From NCBI RefSeq assembly GCF_003350205.1, contig NZ_QLLC01000003.1, positions 1-64,000 on the forward strand: DNA of 64,000 nt, in the 5' to 3' direction. Every line of letters starts with the position of its first letter. Positions within the stretch are counted from its first letter, which is position 1. The DNA comes from Brevundimonas bullata (GTDB lineage Bacteria; Pseudomonadota; Alphaproteobacteria; Caulobacterales; Caulobacteraceae). Under the pieces are notes generated by a model that was not told where the DNA came from, did no database searches, and was given only the letters and a program-made list of their open reading frames with translations. The translations under genes and the position numbers were made by a program. Positions 7,719 through 16,045 of this stretch are shown one piece after another.

Positions 7719-8006
7719 ATGTCGAAACACTTGAAGGCGGGCTTTGCTGTGGCCGGTCTGTTGACCGCCGGTATGGCCGGCGCCGCCCTTGCCAAAACCT
7801 ATCTCGATCCTCAGATCGCCTACTCCTACGTCCTGTACGAGGACGCCGCCAAAACCATCGTAATTGGTTACGACTCGGATCGAGGCTGCGTCGTCAGCGG
7901 GCAGAACGTCTATGCCCAGCGCGTCCAGCTTCACACCCCCTACTTCGACGCCACGCCGATGTACCTCTGCACGGGCGGCGGCCCCTACCTACCGCCTGAG
8001 TGGTGA
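7719..8006 (+). CDS. Small secreted protein, paralogue of the divergent neighbour
   Basis: A 95-residue protein with an N-terminal signal peptide (MSKHLKAGFAVAGLL, cleavage near ALAK) and a mature domain with two cysteines. GGGAGGAAA stands 4 nt before the chosen ATG. The segment around residues 45-65 matches the paralogue at 7152-7433 in order and spacing (Y.DA..T..(V/I)G, then C). The 285-bp gap between the two holds both promoters. A terminator follows directly. No function can be assigned; candidates are a small envelope or secreted factor. Confidence 0.72.
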   Translation: MSKHLKAGFAVAGLLTAGMAGAALAKTYLDPQIAYSYVLYEDAAKTIVIGYDSDRGCVVSGQNVYAQRVQLHTPYFDATPMYLCTGGGPYLPPEW

Positions 8007-8032
8007 CAAGCCGTCGGCTGAGCGAACGCCAC

Positions 8033-8062
8033 GCCCCGGTTGAGCGATCAGCCGGGGCTTTC
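8033..8062 (+). terminator. Terminator after small secreted gene
   Basis: GCCCCGG (8033-8039) pairs with CCGGGGC (8052-8058), followed by TTTCGG. It lies 27 nt after the stop of the small secreted protein gene. The run of T is short, so strength is moderate. Confidence 0.65.
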
Positions 8063-8115
8063 GGTTCGCGGTGGCCGGCTTGCGAAACGCTGGGGCCGGT
8101 CTGGCTTGCCGCTTC

Positions 8116-9573
8116 TCAGGCGATGGGGAAGGTCGGGGGCGGCAGGGTCAGTCGGGTGTCTTGAACGGCGTGCTCGCCGAAGAACTTGACCAGCAGGGTC
8201 TGGACCTCCGGGTGGGCCTCGAAGACGTTGTGGCCGGCGTTCTCGACCAGAACCTGAGCCTTGTTCTGGAACTGGGCGATGACCTCGGCCTGTTCCTCCA
8301 GCGGGGTGCGGCCGTCGAGGGAGCCGGCGACCAGAAGGGCCGGGGTCTCGATGCGGATCGGCTGACGGAAGTCGTCGCCCAGATCAACGCCGGGGATGGC
8401 GCCCAGCAGATGCGGCATGGGCAGGTTGAAGGCGTCGCCCAGAACGGCTGTCTTCGCCTCTTTCTCGATCAGCGCCAGGCGTGCGGGCGAAACGCCCGAC
8501 GCCAGGTCCATCGCCTCCGGCATGCCGGAGAGGTTGAAGTAGCGGTGAGGCGGCGGGAAGAGCGGCGTCAGGACGTCAGTCTTCCCGGCGTCCAGCGCCA
8601 GATAAATGTTCGGCAGCATGGACAGTTGCGGCGGATTGGCGACCAGGGCGGAGGCAAGGAGCTGGACCCCGAAACCGCCCATCCTGACGTCGACGGGGCC
8701 GTTCTCACCGGCGAAGGTCAGGGTGGCCGGATCGGCCTCGAGCCGCTCATGCACGCGGCGCATCAGGGCCGGCATGTTCGGGATCGCCGCGCGGACGGCC
8801 GGGTCGGCGCCCATCAGATGATCCACGCGGTCCAGGAACATGTCGATGTGGGCGGGCCGCTTGATGGTCTGATCCTGACCTTCGAGGCTGGCCAGGGCGA
8901 CGCGGCCAATTGAGTTGGGATGCCGCTTCAGCACCGACAGGGCCAGGTGGGTGCCGTAGCTGATGCCCCACAGGTTGATCTTTTCCACGCCCAGGTGGCG
9001 GCGCAGGTCCTCGATGTCGTCGGCGTTCTGTTCGGTGTTGTAGCCGGTCATGGAGATGCCGGCGCGGCTCCAGTCGATCCAGGCCTTCTGCATCTCTTCG
9101 CGATACCAGGCGGTGACGCCAGCATGGGTCATGGCGGGGTAGGGCGTCGTGGCGGCGCGGTCAGGAATGCTGGCCGACAGGCCGACGCCGCGTTGATCGA
9201 AGGCGATGACGTCGGCCACTTCTCTCAAGGCCATGAAGATGGGGAAGCGCGGGCCCATCGCGGTGCGCACGCCGGAACCGCCGGGACCTCCGGCCAGATA
9301 GACGATGGGCGGGCCAGGGTTCTTGGCGGTCGAGGCGAAGCGCACATAGCCGAGGCGGATACGACGCGAGCCGGGGATGCGGCGGTCCTCGGGGACCTCG
9401 AAGAAGCCGCGTTCGGCGTCGACTTCCTGACCGTCGCCGGACGTGTAGCGGAAGGGGCCGGCCTGGGGCTGAGCCGCCTGAGCGCGGGCGGCGCTGGACA
9501 GGAACGCCATGCCAGGAACGGCGAGGCCGGCGGCGGCGATTAAGGAGCGGCGGTTCAGGAAGGTGTGGGTCAT
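8116..9573 (-). CDS. Exported alpha/beta hydrolase (TAP/prolyl aminopeptidase-like)
   Basis: Serine hydrolase of the alpha/beta fold, like tripeptidyl or proline iminopeptidases. From the chosen ATG (9573) a twin-arginine-like signal NRRSLIAAAGLAVPG is followed by AQA cleavage candidates. An oxyanion-type GGPGGSG and DQRGVGLS lie in the first third, the nucleophile elbow GISYG in the middle, and the acid (GSLDGRTP) and His (NAGHN) near the end, giving a complete triad. It is divergent from the LytTR regulator gene, with three phased direct repeats between them, so co-regulation is plausible. The substrate may be a peptide or ester linked to the nearby TonB receptor. Confidence 0.85.
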   Translation of the reverse strand: MTHTFLNRRSLIAAAGLAVPGMAFLSSAARAQAAQPQAGPFRYTSGDGQEVDAERGFFEVPEDRRIPGSRRIRLGYVRFASTAKNPGPPIVYLAGGPGGSGVRTAMGPRFPIFMALREVADVIAFDQRGVGLSASIPDRAATTPYPAMTHAGVTAWYREEMQKAWIDWSRAGISMTGYNTEQNADDIEDLRRHLGVEKINLWGISYGTHLALSVLKRHPNSIGRVALASLEGQDQTIKRPAHIDMFLDRVDHLMGADPAVRAAIPNMPALMRRVHERLEADPATLTFAGENGPVDVRMGGFGVQLLASALVANPPQLSMLPNIYLALDAGKTDVLTPLFPPPHRYFNLSGMPEAMDLASGVSPARLALIEKEAKTAVLGDAFNLPMPHLLGAIPGVDLGDDFRQPIRIETPALLVAGSLDGRTPLEEQAEVIAQFQNKAQVLVENAGHNVFEAHPEVQTLLVKFFGEHAVQDTRLTLPPPTFPIA

Positions 9574-9614
9574 GACGACGGTTGAAGCAGGGTTTTCCAC
9601 CGTGTGGGGCGCGC

Positions 9615-9668
9615 TTCGGCGAACGGCGCCCCTGGTTCGGTGAACGGCAGCGCTTTCCGGTGAATGGC
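9615..9668. promoter_or_regulatory. Three phased direct repeats, candidate LytTR operator
   Basis: TTCGGCGAACGGC (9615), TTCGGTGAACGGC (9636) and TCCGGTGAATGGC (9656) repeat every 21 and 20 bp. On the minus strand the core reads GCCGTTC(A/G)C, close to the nine-base direct-repeat sites described for LytTR regulators, which are also spaced about two helical turns. They end 16 bp before the LytTR gene start and lie between it and the divergent hydrolase, so they could control both. Confidence 0.68.
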
Positions 9669-9683
9669 GATAGGGTCGCCGTC

Positions 9684-11096
9684 ATGTGGCGGATTCTTTT
9701 CATCGCGATTCTCCTGATCTCGCTCCCGAAGACGCTGTGGGCGCAGGAACTGGAGTGGCAGGTCTGTCGCGCTGAAGCGGGAGCGGCGGCGCCCGTGGTG
9801 CACGACTGTCGCCCGGCGGGCGATGTCATCGACCCGCAAGGGCGGGAGCTTTGGCTTCGCTCTGTCGTGCAGCGCCCGCAGGGTGACAAGCCTGTCGCGC
9901 TCTATGTCGTCGGCGCCGCTTCGTCGGAGGCCTGGCTCAACGGGCAGAGGCTGGGCGAGAATGGTCGACCGGGCGGGTCGTCCGCGACGGAAAGGCCCGG
10001 CCGTTACGAGGCGACCTTGCCGATCCCCGAACGGATGTGGCGAGCGGCGGACAATGTCGTCGTGGTCCGCCTGTCGTCCTTCCATGGTCTGGTGCGCCTG
10101 GACGGGCCCATCGCGGCCATCATGGTCGCCCCATACCCCTGGCCGTCGCGCGCGGTGCTGGTGGCGATCGCCTTCCTCATCGCCGGCGCCCTGTTCGCCG
10201 CCGCCTTCGGCTTTGGCGTCATCTACAGCCTGCGCCGCACCCGTTCGAGCCTGGCGCTGGCGGGTTTGGCTGGTGTCGCGGGGGTGCAGGCGATGCTGGA
10301 GAGTCTGCGGGCGCTGGTTCCCTATGCCTATCCCATTCATGGTTTGCGGCTGGTCGGCATCTGGGTTCTGACCGCCGCCTTCGCGGTTCTGCTCGTCTCC
10401 TACGTCGTGTCGCGTTTCTGGCCCCAGGCGCGCCGTCCGCTGATCACCCTGACCGTGGCGGCCGTGACGGCGACCTGGCTGGCGCCCGGTTTTGATCTGA
10501 AGACCGCTGCGGCCCTGATGGTCGGGCTGGCCCTTTCGACCGTGGGGGGCGGCGTCGGCGTGCGTCGGGGTGTGCCGGGCGCGCGGCTGACTCTGATCTA
10601 TCTGGCCGCCTTCATGGCGGTCGGCGTGCTCTTTCCCAACTGGCTCATCGACCTGTCCTACTTCCTGTTCGCCGCGGGGCTGGTTCTTCCCCTGCTCATG
10701 GCCGAGGTCGTGCGGCTGGGCCGCGACGATCAGGGACGCGAGGTCGCGCTGACCCGCGCCGCCGCCCGTCCCCACTGTCTGACGGTGGCGTCGTCGCGCG
10801 GGGTCGAGCGGGTGCCGCTGGCGGACATCGTGGCTGTCGTCGGGGCCGGCGACTATGTGGAGCTGCGGCTGACCAGGGGACGGAAGATGCTGCACGCCGC
10901 CCGGCTGGATCGGCTCGAAACAGACCTGGCGGAAGGCTTCCTGCGGGTCCACCGCTCGGTCATCGCCAACCTCGCCCATGTTCGCGGCTTCGAGCGGGAT
11001 GGCGGCAGAGGTCGCCTGCTGATGGACGAAGGCGCGCCCCTGCCCATCAGCCGAAACCGTCTTTCGACCGTTCGCGACGTGCTTGAGGGAACGTAA
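9684..11096 (+). CDS. Membrane-anchored LytTR-family transcriptional regulator
   Basis: A 470-residue one-component regulator. A signal-peptide-like start (MWRILFIAILLISL) precedes an extracytoplasmic jelly-roll-like segment (about residues 20-150, with AWLNGQRLGENGRPGG), then roughly seven hydrophobic helices (about 155-350), then a cytoplasmic LytTR DNA-binding domain (about 365-470, with IVAVVGAGDYVEL and LRVHRSVIANLAHV). This layout resembles 7TM-sensor LytTR proteins. The start at 9684 is preferred over the 9582 frame because it begins the signal/TM segment. The sigma-fecR-receptor genes follow immediately, suggesting one sensory cluster. The ligand is unknown. Confidence 0.85.
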   Translation: MWRILFIAILLISLPKTLWAQELEWQVCRAEAGAAAPVVHDCRPAGDVIDPQGRELWLRSVVQRPQGDKPVALYVVGAASSEAWLNGQRLGENGRPGGSSATERPGRYEATLPIPERMWRAADNVVVVRLSSFHGLVRLDGPIAAIMVAPYPWPSRAVLVAIAFLIAGALFAAAFGFGVIYSLRRTRSSLALAGLAGVAGVQAMLESLRALVPYAYPIHGLRLVGIWVLTAAFAVLLVSYVVSRFWPQARRPLITLTVAAVTATWLAPGFDLKTAAALMVGLALSTVGGGVGVRRGVPGARLTLIYLAAFMAVGVLFPNWLIDLSYFLFAAGLVLPLLMAEVVRLGRDDQGREVALTRAAARPHCLTVASSRGVERVPLADIVAVVGAGDYVELRLTRGRKMLHAARLDRLETDLAEGFLRVHRSVIANLAHVRGFERDGGRGRLLMDEGAPLPISRNRLSTVRDVLEGT

Positions 11097-11100
11097 TTAT

Positions 11101-11126
11101 ACGGAAACTGTCGCCCCGTTCGTCGT
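11101..11126 (+). promoter_or_regulatory. Predicted ECF-sigma promoter of the sigma factor gene
   Basis: ACGGAA (11101-11106), 14 bp, then CGTCGT (11121-11126), 27 nt before the sigma factor start. The same two hexamers with exactly the same spacing lie upstream of the TonB receptor gene. GGAA-type -35 and CGTC-type -10 elements are typical of ECF sigma factors, so this predicts positive autoregulation. Confidence 0.7.
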
Positions 11127-11152
11127 GCTATCGAATGGAGGGGGAGGCGGGG

Positions 11153-11740
11153 ATGGACGATGATCGTCGAAGAGTGGTCGCCTGGGTGGGGCGGGACATC
11201 CTGCCGCACGAAGCGGACGTGCGCGCCTGGCTCAGGCGCAGCATGGTGCCGGTCAATGAGATCGAGGACATTGTGCAGGACGCCTATTGTCGGCTGGCCG
11301 GCATGACCGAGGTGGGCCACATCGCCAACCCCCGGGCCTATTTCTTCACGGTGGCGCGCAGCATCGTTGTGGACCGGATGCGCCGCGCGCGCGTCGTGCG
11401 CATGGAAACCGTGGCGGAAATCGACGCCCTGAACGTCGTTTGGGATGATCCTTCGCCCGAGCGGATCACCGCTGCACGCCGCGAGCTGGAGCGGGTGAAG
11501 GGCTTGATCGCGGGTCTGCCGGGGCGATGTCGGCACATATTCGAGCTCCGCAAGATCGAAGGCCTCTCACAGCGCGAGATCGCCAAGCGGCTGGGGGTCA
11601 CGGAAACCATCGTGGAAAACGATGTGGTGCGCGGGCTGCGGTTGATCCTGAAGGCGATCGCGGAAGGGGAAGGCGAGGCGGCTGAGGCCATAAGAACGGA
11701 GCGAAGCCATGGGCGAACGCGCGACCGCAAAGGTCATTGA
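11153..11740 (+). CDS. ECF RNA polymerase sigma factor, FecI-like
   Basis: A 195-residue extracytoplasmic-function sigma factor. Sigma region 2 is at about residues 25-85 (EIEDIVQDAYCRLAG, then NPRAYFFTVARSIVVDRMRR). Region 4 is at about 120-175 (LPGRCRHIFELRKIEGLSQREIA in outline, with a clear helix-turn-helix KRLGVTETIVENDV). An adjacent fecR-like anti-sigma gene overlapping by 32 bp and a downstream receptor with an STN domain mark it as a cell-surface signalling sigma factor. An alternative start lies 18 nt upstream (11135). No Fur box is evident, so iron regulation is not shown. Confidence 0.92.
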   Translation: MDDDRRRVVAWVGRDILPHEADVRAWLRRSMVPVNEIEDIVQDAYCRLAGMTEVGHIANPRAYFFTVARSIVVDRMRRARVVRMETVAEIDALNVVWDDPSPERITAARRELERVKGLIAGLPGRCRHIFELRKIEGLSQREIAKRLGVTETIVENDVVRGLRLILKAIAEGEGEAAEAIRTERSHGRTRDRKGH

Positions 11741-12659
11741 GGATCAGGCTCTGGCCTGGGTCGCGCGGCTGGACCGCGAGGCTTCGCACGCGGCGCTCGA
11801 AGCCGAGCTGAACGCCTGGCTGGAGGGCGACAGCCGCCGTCGCGGGGCCTTCTTGCGCGCCCAGGCGGCCTGGATGCAGCTGGATCGGGCGGGCGTTCTG
11901 GGGGTGAGCGAAGAGCGAGAGACGCGCAGGCCCAGCCGCCGCTGGCTAGTCACAGGCGGGGCCGTCGCGGCGGCTGTCGGCGGGGTTTCTGTGTGGGGAG
12001 TGGCGCGGGGCGTGCTGGACGCGCGCATCCGTACGGTGCGCGGGGAGATCCGTCGCGTACCGCTGGAGGACGGCTCCATGCTGGCGGTCAACACCGAGAG
12101 CCAGTTAAAGGTGGCGCTGGACCGGACGATGCGGCGCGTCGATCTGGAGCGGGGCGAGACCTGGTTTCAGGTCGCCAAGGACATGGCGCGGCCCTTCGTG
12201 GTGGTCGCCGGCGACGTGCGCGTGCGCGCGGTCGGCACGGCCTTTTCCGTGCGCCGACATGAGCGGGGCTCGGACGTTCTGGTGACTGAAGGCGTCGTCG
12301 AGGTGTGGTCGGCGAATGCACCGGAGCATGTCCGGCGCCTTTCGGTAGGGGACCATGCTTTCGTCAGCGAAGCCATGGGGCCGGGGATGAGTCAGAGCGC
12401 CGCCGCCGAGATCGACCGCCGGCTGGCCTGGCGAGGCGGCGATATCGTGCTGGACGGCGACACGCTGGGAGACGCCGTCGTGGAGTTCAATCGCTACAAC
12501 ACGCGCCAGCTGCGGATCGAGGGGCCCGGCCTGGCGTCCGAAGCCCTGGTGGGACGATTCCGCACCAATGAGCCGGAAGCCTTCGCCCGCGCGGTGGCGG
12601 TGACCGCTGAGGCGCGCGTCCTCATGGACGATGAGGTGATCCGTATCTCCCGTCTCTGA
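11709..12659 (+). CDS. FecR-family anti-sigma/transmembrane signal transducer
   Basis: A 316-residue inner-membrane regulator that holds the ECF sigma factor and relays the signal from the receptor. The N-terminal cytoplasmic DUF4880-like part (about 1-80) has the usual ALAWVARLDRE and WL..D..RR.AF..A pattern. One transmembrane helix lies near residues 78-100 (WLVTGGAVAAAVGGVSVWG). A periplasmic FecR domain follows (GEIRRVPLEDGSMLAVNTES) and a C-terminal DUF4974-like domain (about 245-316). It overlaps the sigma gene by 32 bp, as in coupled sigma/anti-sigma pairs. The partner is the receptor at 12760. Confidence 0.92.
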   Translation: MGERATAKVIEDQALAWVARLDREASHAALEAELNAWLEGDSRRRGAFLRAQAAWMQLDRAGVLGVSEERETRRPSRRWLVTGGAVAAAVGGVSVWGVARGVLDARIRTVRGEIRRVPLEDGSMLAVNTESQLKVALDRTMRRVDLERGETWFQVAKDMARPFVVVAGDVRVRAVGTAFSVRRHERGSDVLVTEGVVEVWSANAPEHVRRLSVGDHAFVSEAMGPGMSQSAAAEIDRRLAWRGGDIVLDGDTLGDAVVEFNRYNTRQLRIEGPGLASEALVGRFRTNEPEAFARAVAVTAEARVLMDDEVIRISRL

Positions 12660-12690
12660 TCGCTGCGGACAACAATTGACATGAATGTTT

Positions 12691-12716
12691 ACGGAAGTCG
12701 GTGAGCCGAACGTCGT
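12691..12716 (+). promoter_or_regulatory. Predicted ECF-sigma promoter of the TonB receptor
   Basis: ACGGAA (12691-12696), 14 bp, then CGTCGT (12711-12716), 43 nt before the receptor start. It is identical in hexamers and spacing to the element before the sigma factor gene, while the spacer sequence differs. A separate TTGACA at 12676-12681 lacks a good -10 partner. Confidence 0.72.
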
Positions 12717-12759
12717 CAATGATAAGCGCGAAAAACGCGCAGGGATCGGGGAGGATCTT

Positions 12760-15700
12760 ATGGCCTACAGTTCAGAGTTTCGACACGCGCTGATGGCGAC
12801 CACCGCCGTCGTCATGATGGCGGCGGCAGGCCCGGCCTGGGCCCAGACCAAGACGTTCAACGTCGCGGCCCAGGCCGCATCCAGCGGCGTAGCCGATTTT
12901 GCGCGGCAGGCGGACGTGCAGATCCTGGTCTCGGCGTCCGACGTGCGCGGGCGTCGCACCGCCGCCGTTCGGGGCGAGATGGCGGTAGACGCCGGTCTGC
13001 GGCAGCTGTTGGCGGGCTCGGGTCTAACCATCACCTCGGGCGACGGGCGAACCTTCACGCTCGGCGTCGCCCCTCAGCTTCAGAGCGCCCTGCCAGAGGA
13101 CGCTATCGCCGTCGACGACATCATCGTCACCGCTCAGAAACGGGAAGAATCCATTCAGGACGTGCCGATCGCCGTGTCGGCCTTCTCGGCCGAAAGCCTG
13201 GATGCGCTGAAGATCGAAGGCGGGGCGGAGCTGGTTCGGGCCATCCCGAACGTGACCTTCTCCAAGGCCAACTTCAGCATGTACAACTTCACGATCCGCG
13301 GGATCGGGACCAAGGCCATCTCGGCTTCGTCCGACCCTGCGGTGGCGGTCAGCTTCAACAACACCCCCCTGATCCGCAACCGCCTGTTCGAGCAGGAATA
13401 CCTGGATGTGAACCGGGTTGAAGTGCTGCGCGGCCCGCAAGGCACCCTGTATGGCCGCAACGCCACCGGCGGCGTGGTCAATATGATCCCCAACCTGCCG
13501 GGGCCTGATTTCGACGCCCTGCTGAAGGCGGAGACCGGCAACTACGGCTCCATGCGCGGTCAGATGATGGTCAACATCCCTCTGACGGAAACCTTCTCGG
13601 TGCGCGCGGTGGCGGGCCTGACCAAGCGCGAGGGCTTTGACCAGAACACCTTCAAGGGCACCACGGTCAACGGGCGCGACCTCTACACCACCCGACTGTC
13701 CGCGGCGTGGGAGCCCAATGACAGGTTCGACGCCAATCTGATCTGGGAGCATTTCGGCGAGGACGACAATCGGTCTCGCACAGGCAAGCAGCTTTGCACC
13801 ACCGATCCCGGCCCGACCAAGGTGGGCAAGGTCACCATCACCTCGCAACTGATCCGCAACCGTTTGAGTCAGGGCTGTCTGCCCGGCTCACTGTATGACG
13901 ACGCGGCCTATGGCGTCCCTAACGGCGGCGCCTTCGCCCATATCTTCTTGGCTTCGCTGTCCTTTGGCAACGACGCCCAAGGAAAGACGATAGTGGGCGT
14001 GCCCTTGGGAACCGACCCCTATGCGGGTGTGACGCAGTCGCGCAATCTGCGCGAGATCTCGACCAGCTATGATCCGGTCTTTCGCGTGAAGAACGACGTC
14101 ACCCAGTTCAATATGGCGTACGACCTGACTGATCGTCTGAAGCTGATTTCTCAAACGGCCTATGCCGAGGACGCCTACTATTCCTCGCAGGACTACAACC
14201 GATTTGTCTCTAACCCCATCTTCAGCAACACCGACGGTCAGAGAGATACTTTTGGTAATTTAATCATTGGACCGTCGGCTCTTCCTGGCGGGTATTACAC
14301 GGACCCTCAGTTGGGAACGTCTAATCGTATGCTGTCTGCGGATGTAAGTCAGTCGAACAATAGGCAGTGGACGCAGGAGTTGAGGCTTCAGTCTGATTTT
14401 GACGGTAGATTTAATTTTAGCCTTGGCGCTAACTATTTAGACTTCAAGTCAAAAGATGATTACTACGTGTTCAATAATGTATTCACGTTCTTGGCGGAAT
14501 ATTATTACAATGTTGCAGTAGGGCTGCCTGCGAACATAGGGCGGCAACCGCTTCTTTGCACTCCTCAGGCGACCAAGGAGTGCGTCTATGTCGATCCGAC
14601 GCCCATCGCCAATCTGGCTGGCGACGGGCACAACTATTTCCGTAGCAAGAACGTCATTCATACCCGGTCGTGGGCTGTGTTCGGCGAGGGCTATTGGGAT
14701 CTGACTCCGACTGTGCGTTTGACCGCAGGCTTGCGTTACACGGACGATCGCAAGGTCAGCACCCCCTATCCCAGTCAGTTGCTGCTGGGGGCGGACCGCG
14801 GCAATCCGGGGCCGATGTCGGGCGGCTATGTCAGTCAGGGCTATCCGGCCTTGCCGGACATTGACCAAAGCTGGGATGCCGTCACCGGGCGTCTGGTGCT
14901 GGACTGGAAGCCTGTGACCCGGTTCACCGACGACACCTTGGTCTATGCCTCGTTTGCGCGCGGCTATAAGGGGGGCGGGGCCAATCCCCCGCGCGTCGAT
15001 ATCAACCCGAAGGTGATCCAGTATCAGCCTCTGGCTGAAACCTTCGACCCGGAATATGTCAACGCTTTCGAGATCGGGACCAAGAACTCCCTGTATGACG
15101 GCAAGGTGCGTCTGAATATGACGGCCTTCTACTATGACTACGACGACTATCAGGTGTCGAAGATTGAGGACCGTATTTCTCTGAACGAGAATTTCGACGC
15201 CCGCAGCATGGGGGTGGAGCTGGAGACGATCTTCCGTCCCAATCGCAACTTCCGCGTGGACGCCAATATCGGCTATCTGAACACGCGGATCGGCGATGGC
15301 GAAGGTTCCATCGACCTCATGAACCGGACCCAGGGCAATGCAGACTGGATGGTGCTGCGCCCCTGGCTGCAGGTGCCGTCGAACTGTATCGCCCCCACCA
15401 AGCATGTCGAAACCATCCTGGCGTCCAGCTACGCTGAGAATTTCAAAACGCTCGCGCTTCAGGGGTTGTGCGGCGGTTCCCAGCGCACCGGCAGCTTCGA
15501 CCCGAACTACCCATCCATCGTGCCGCTCTGGCGTCTGTTCAACTTCACCTACAATCCTCTGACCGACGCCCCCAACGGCGGGCGCGGGTTCGAGGCTGAT
15601 CTCAGCGGCAATGAGCTGCCCAATTCGCCGAACTGGACCGCCAATATCGGGGCCCAATACACCTTCTTCCTCGGCGGATGGGATCTGACGGTCCGTGGTG

Positions 15701-15960
15701 ACTACTACTATCAGGGCAGCAGCTACGCCCGCGCCTACAACACCGAGTATGACCGCCTGAGGGCCTGGGACAACGCCAACCTGTCGGTGACGCTGGAGCA
15801 GCCTGACAACGGTCTGGTCTTCCAGGCCTACGTCAAGAACCTGTTCGACAAGACGCCGCTCACCGACACCTTCACCAACAGCGACGACACCGGTCTGACC
15901 GCTAACATCTTCACCCTGGATCCGCGCCTTGTGGCCTTCAGCGTATCGAAGAGGTTCTGA
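12760..15960 (+). CDS. TonB-dependent receptor with N-terminal STN signalling domain (FecA-like)
   Basis: A 1066-residue outer-membrane receptor/transducer. A signal peptide (hydrophobic core near residues 13-28, AQT cleavage) precedes an STN domain (about 30-100, with ASDVRGRRTAAVRG). A TonB-box-like DDIIVTAQKREES follows, then a plug with IQDVPIAVSAFS and VEVLRGPQGTLYGRNATGG, and a long barrel ending in an aromatic residue (KRF). The start at 12760 follows GGGGAGGAT. The STN domain and upstream sigma/FecR genes indicate substrate-induced signalling. The substrate is unknown; this receptor type in Caulobacterales often takes complex carbon sources. About 14230-14530 is strikingly AT-rich, unlike the rest. 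Confidence 0.92.
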   Translation: MAYSSEFRHALMATTAVVMMAAAGPAWAQTKTFNVAAQAASSGVADFARQADVQILVSASDVRGRRTAAVRGEMAVDAGLRQLLAGSGLTITSGDGRTFTLGVAPQLQSALPEDAIAVDDIIVTAQKREESIQDVPIAVSAFSAESLDALKIEGGAELVRAIPNVTFSKANFSMYNFTIRGIGTKAISASSDPAVAVSFNNTPLIRNRLFEQEYLDVNRVEVLRGPQGTLYGRNATGGVVNMIPNLPGPDFDALLKAETGNYGSMRGQMMVNIPLTETFSVRAVAGLTKREGFDQNTFKGTTVNGRDLYTTRLSAAWEPNDRFDANLIWEHFGEDDNRSRTGKQLCTTDPGPTKVGKVTITSQLIRNRLSQGCLPGSLYDDAAYGVPNGGAFAHIFLASLSFGNDAQGKTIVGVPLGTDPYAGVTQSRNLREISTSYDPVFRVKNDVTQFNMAYDLTDRLKLISQTAYAEDAYYSSQDYNRFVSNPIFSNTDGQRDTFGNLIIGPSALPGGYYTDPQLGTSNRMLSADVSQSNNRQWTQELRLQSDFDGRFNFSLGANYLDFKSKDDYYVFNNVFTFLAEYYYNVAVGLPANIGRQPLLCTPQATKECVYVDPTPIANLAGDGHNYFRSKNVIHTRSWAVFGEGYWDLTPTVRLTAGLRYTDDRKVSTPYPSQLLLGADRGNPGPMSGGYVSQGYPALPDIDQSWDAVTGRLVLDWKPVTRFTDDTLVYASFARGYKGGGANPPRVDINPKVIQYQPLAETFDPEYVNAFEIGTKNSLYDGKVRLNMTAFYYDYDDYQVSKIEDRISLNENFDARSMGVELETIFRPNRNFRVDANIGYLNTRIGDGEGSIDLMNRTQGNADWMVLRPWLQVPSNCIAPTKHVETILASSYAENFKTLALQGLCGGSQRTGSFDPNYPSIVPLWRLFNFTYNPLTDAPNGGRGFEADLSGNELPNSPNWTANIGAQYTFFLGGWDLTVRGDYYYQGSSYARAYNTEYDRLRAWDNANLSVTLEQPDNGLVFQAYVKNLFDKTPLTDTFTNSDDTGLTANIFTLDPRLVAFSVSKRF

Positions 15961-16045
15961 ATCCCGCATCCCCATGCGGGCGACTTGAGTACGCCTTACC
16001 TAGCCTATGAGAAGTGTTTCCTTCGGCTATCCCCATAGCCATCTG

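Noticed and set aside
6888..8100. Genomic island integrated at tRNA-Arg
   Set aside because: tRNA-Arg is a common attachment site and small orphan genes follow, but no integrase and no clear repeat of the tRNA 3' end were found nearby.
11101..15960. Ferric citrate uptake assignment of the sigma/FecR/receptor cluster
   Set aside because: The architecture matches Fec, but no Fur box or iron transport permease genes are seen, so the substrate cannot be called iron.
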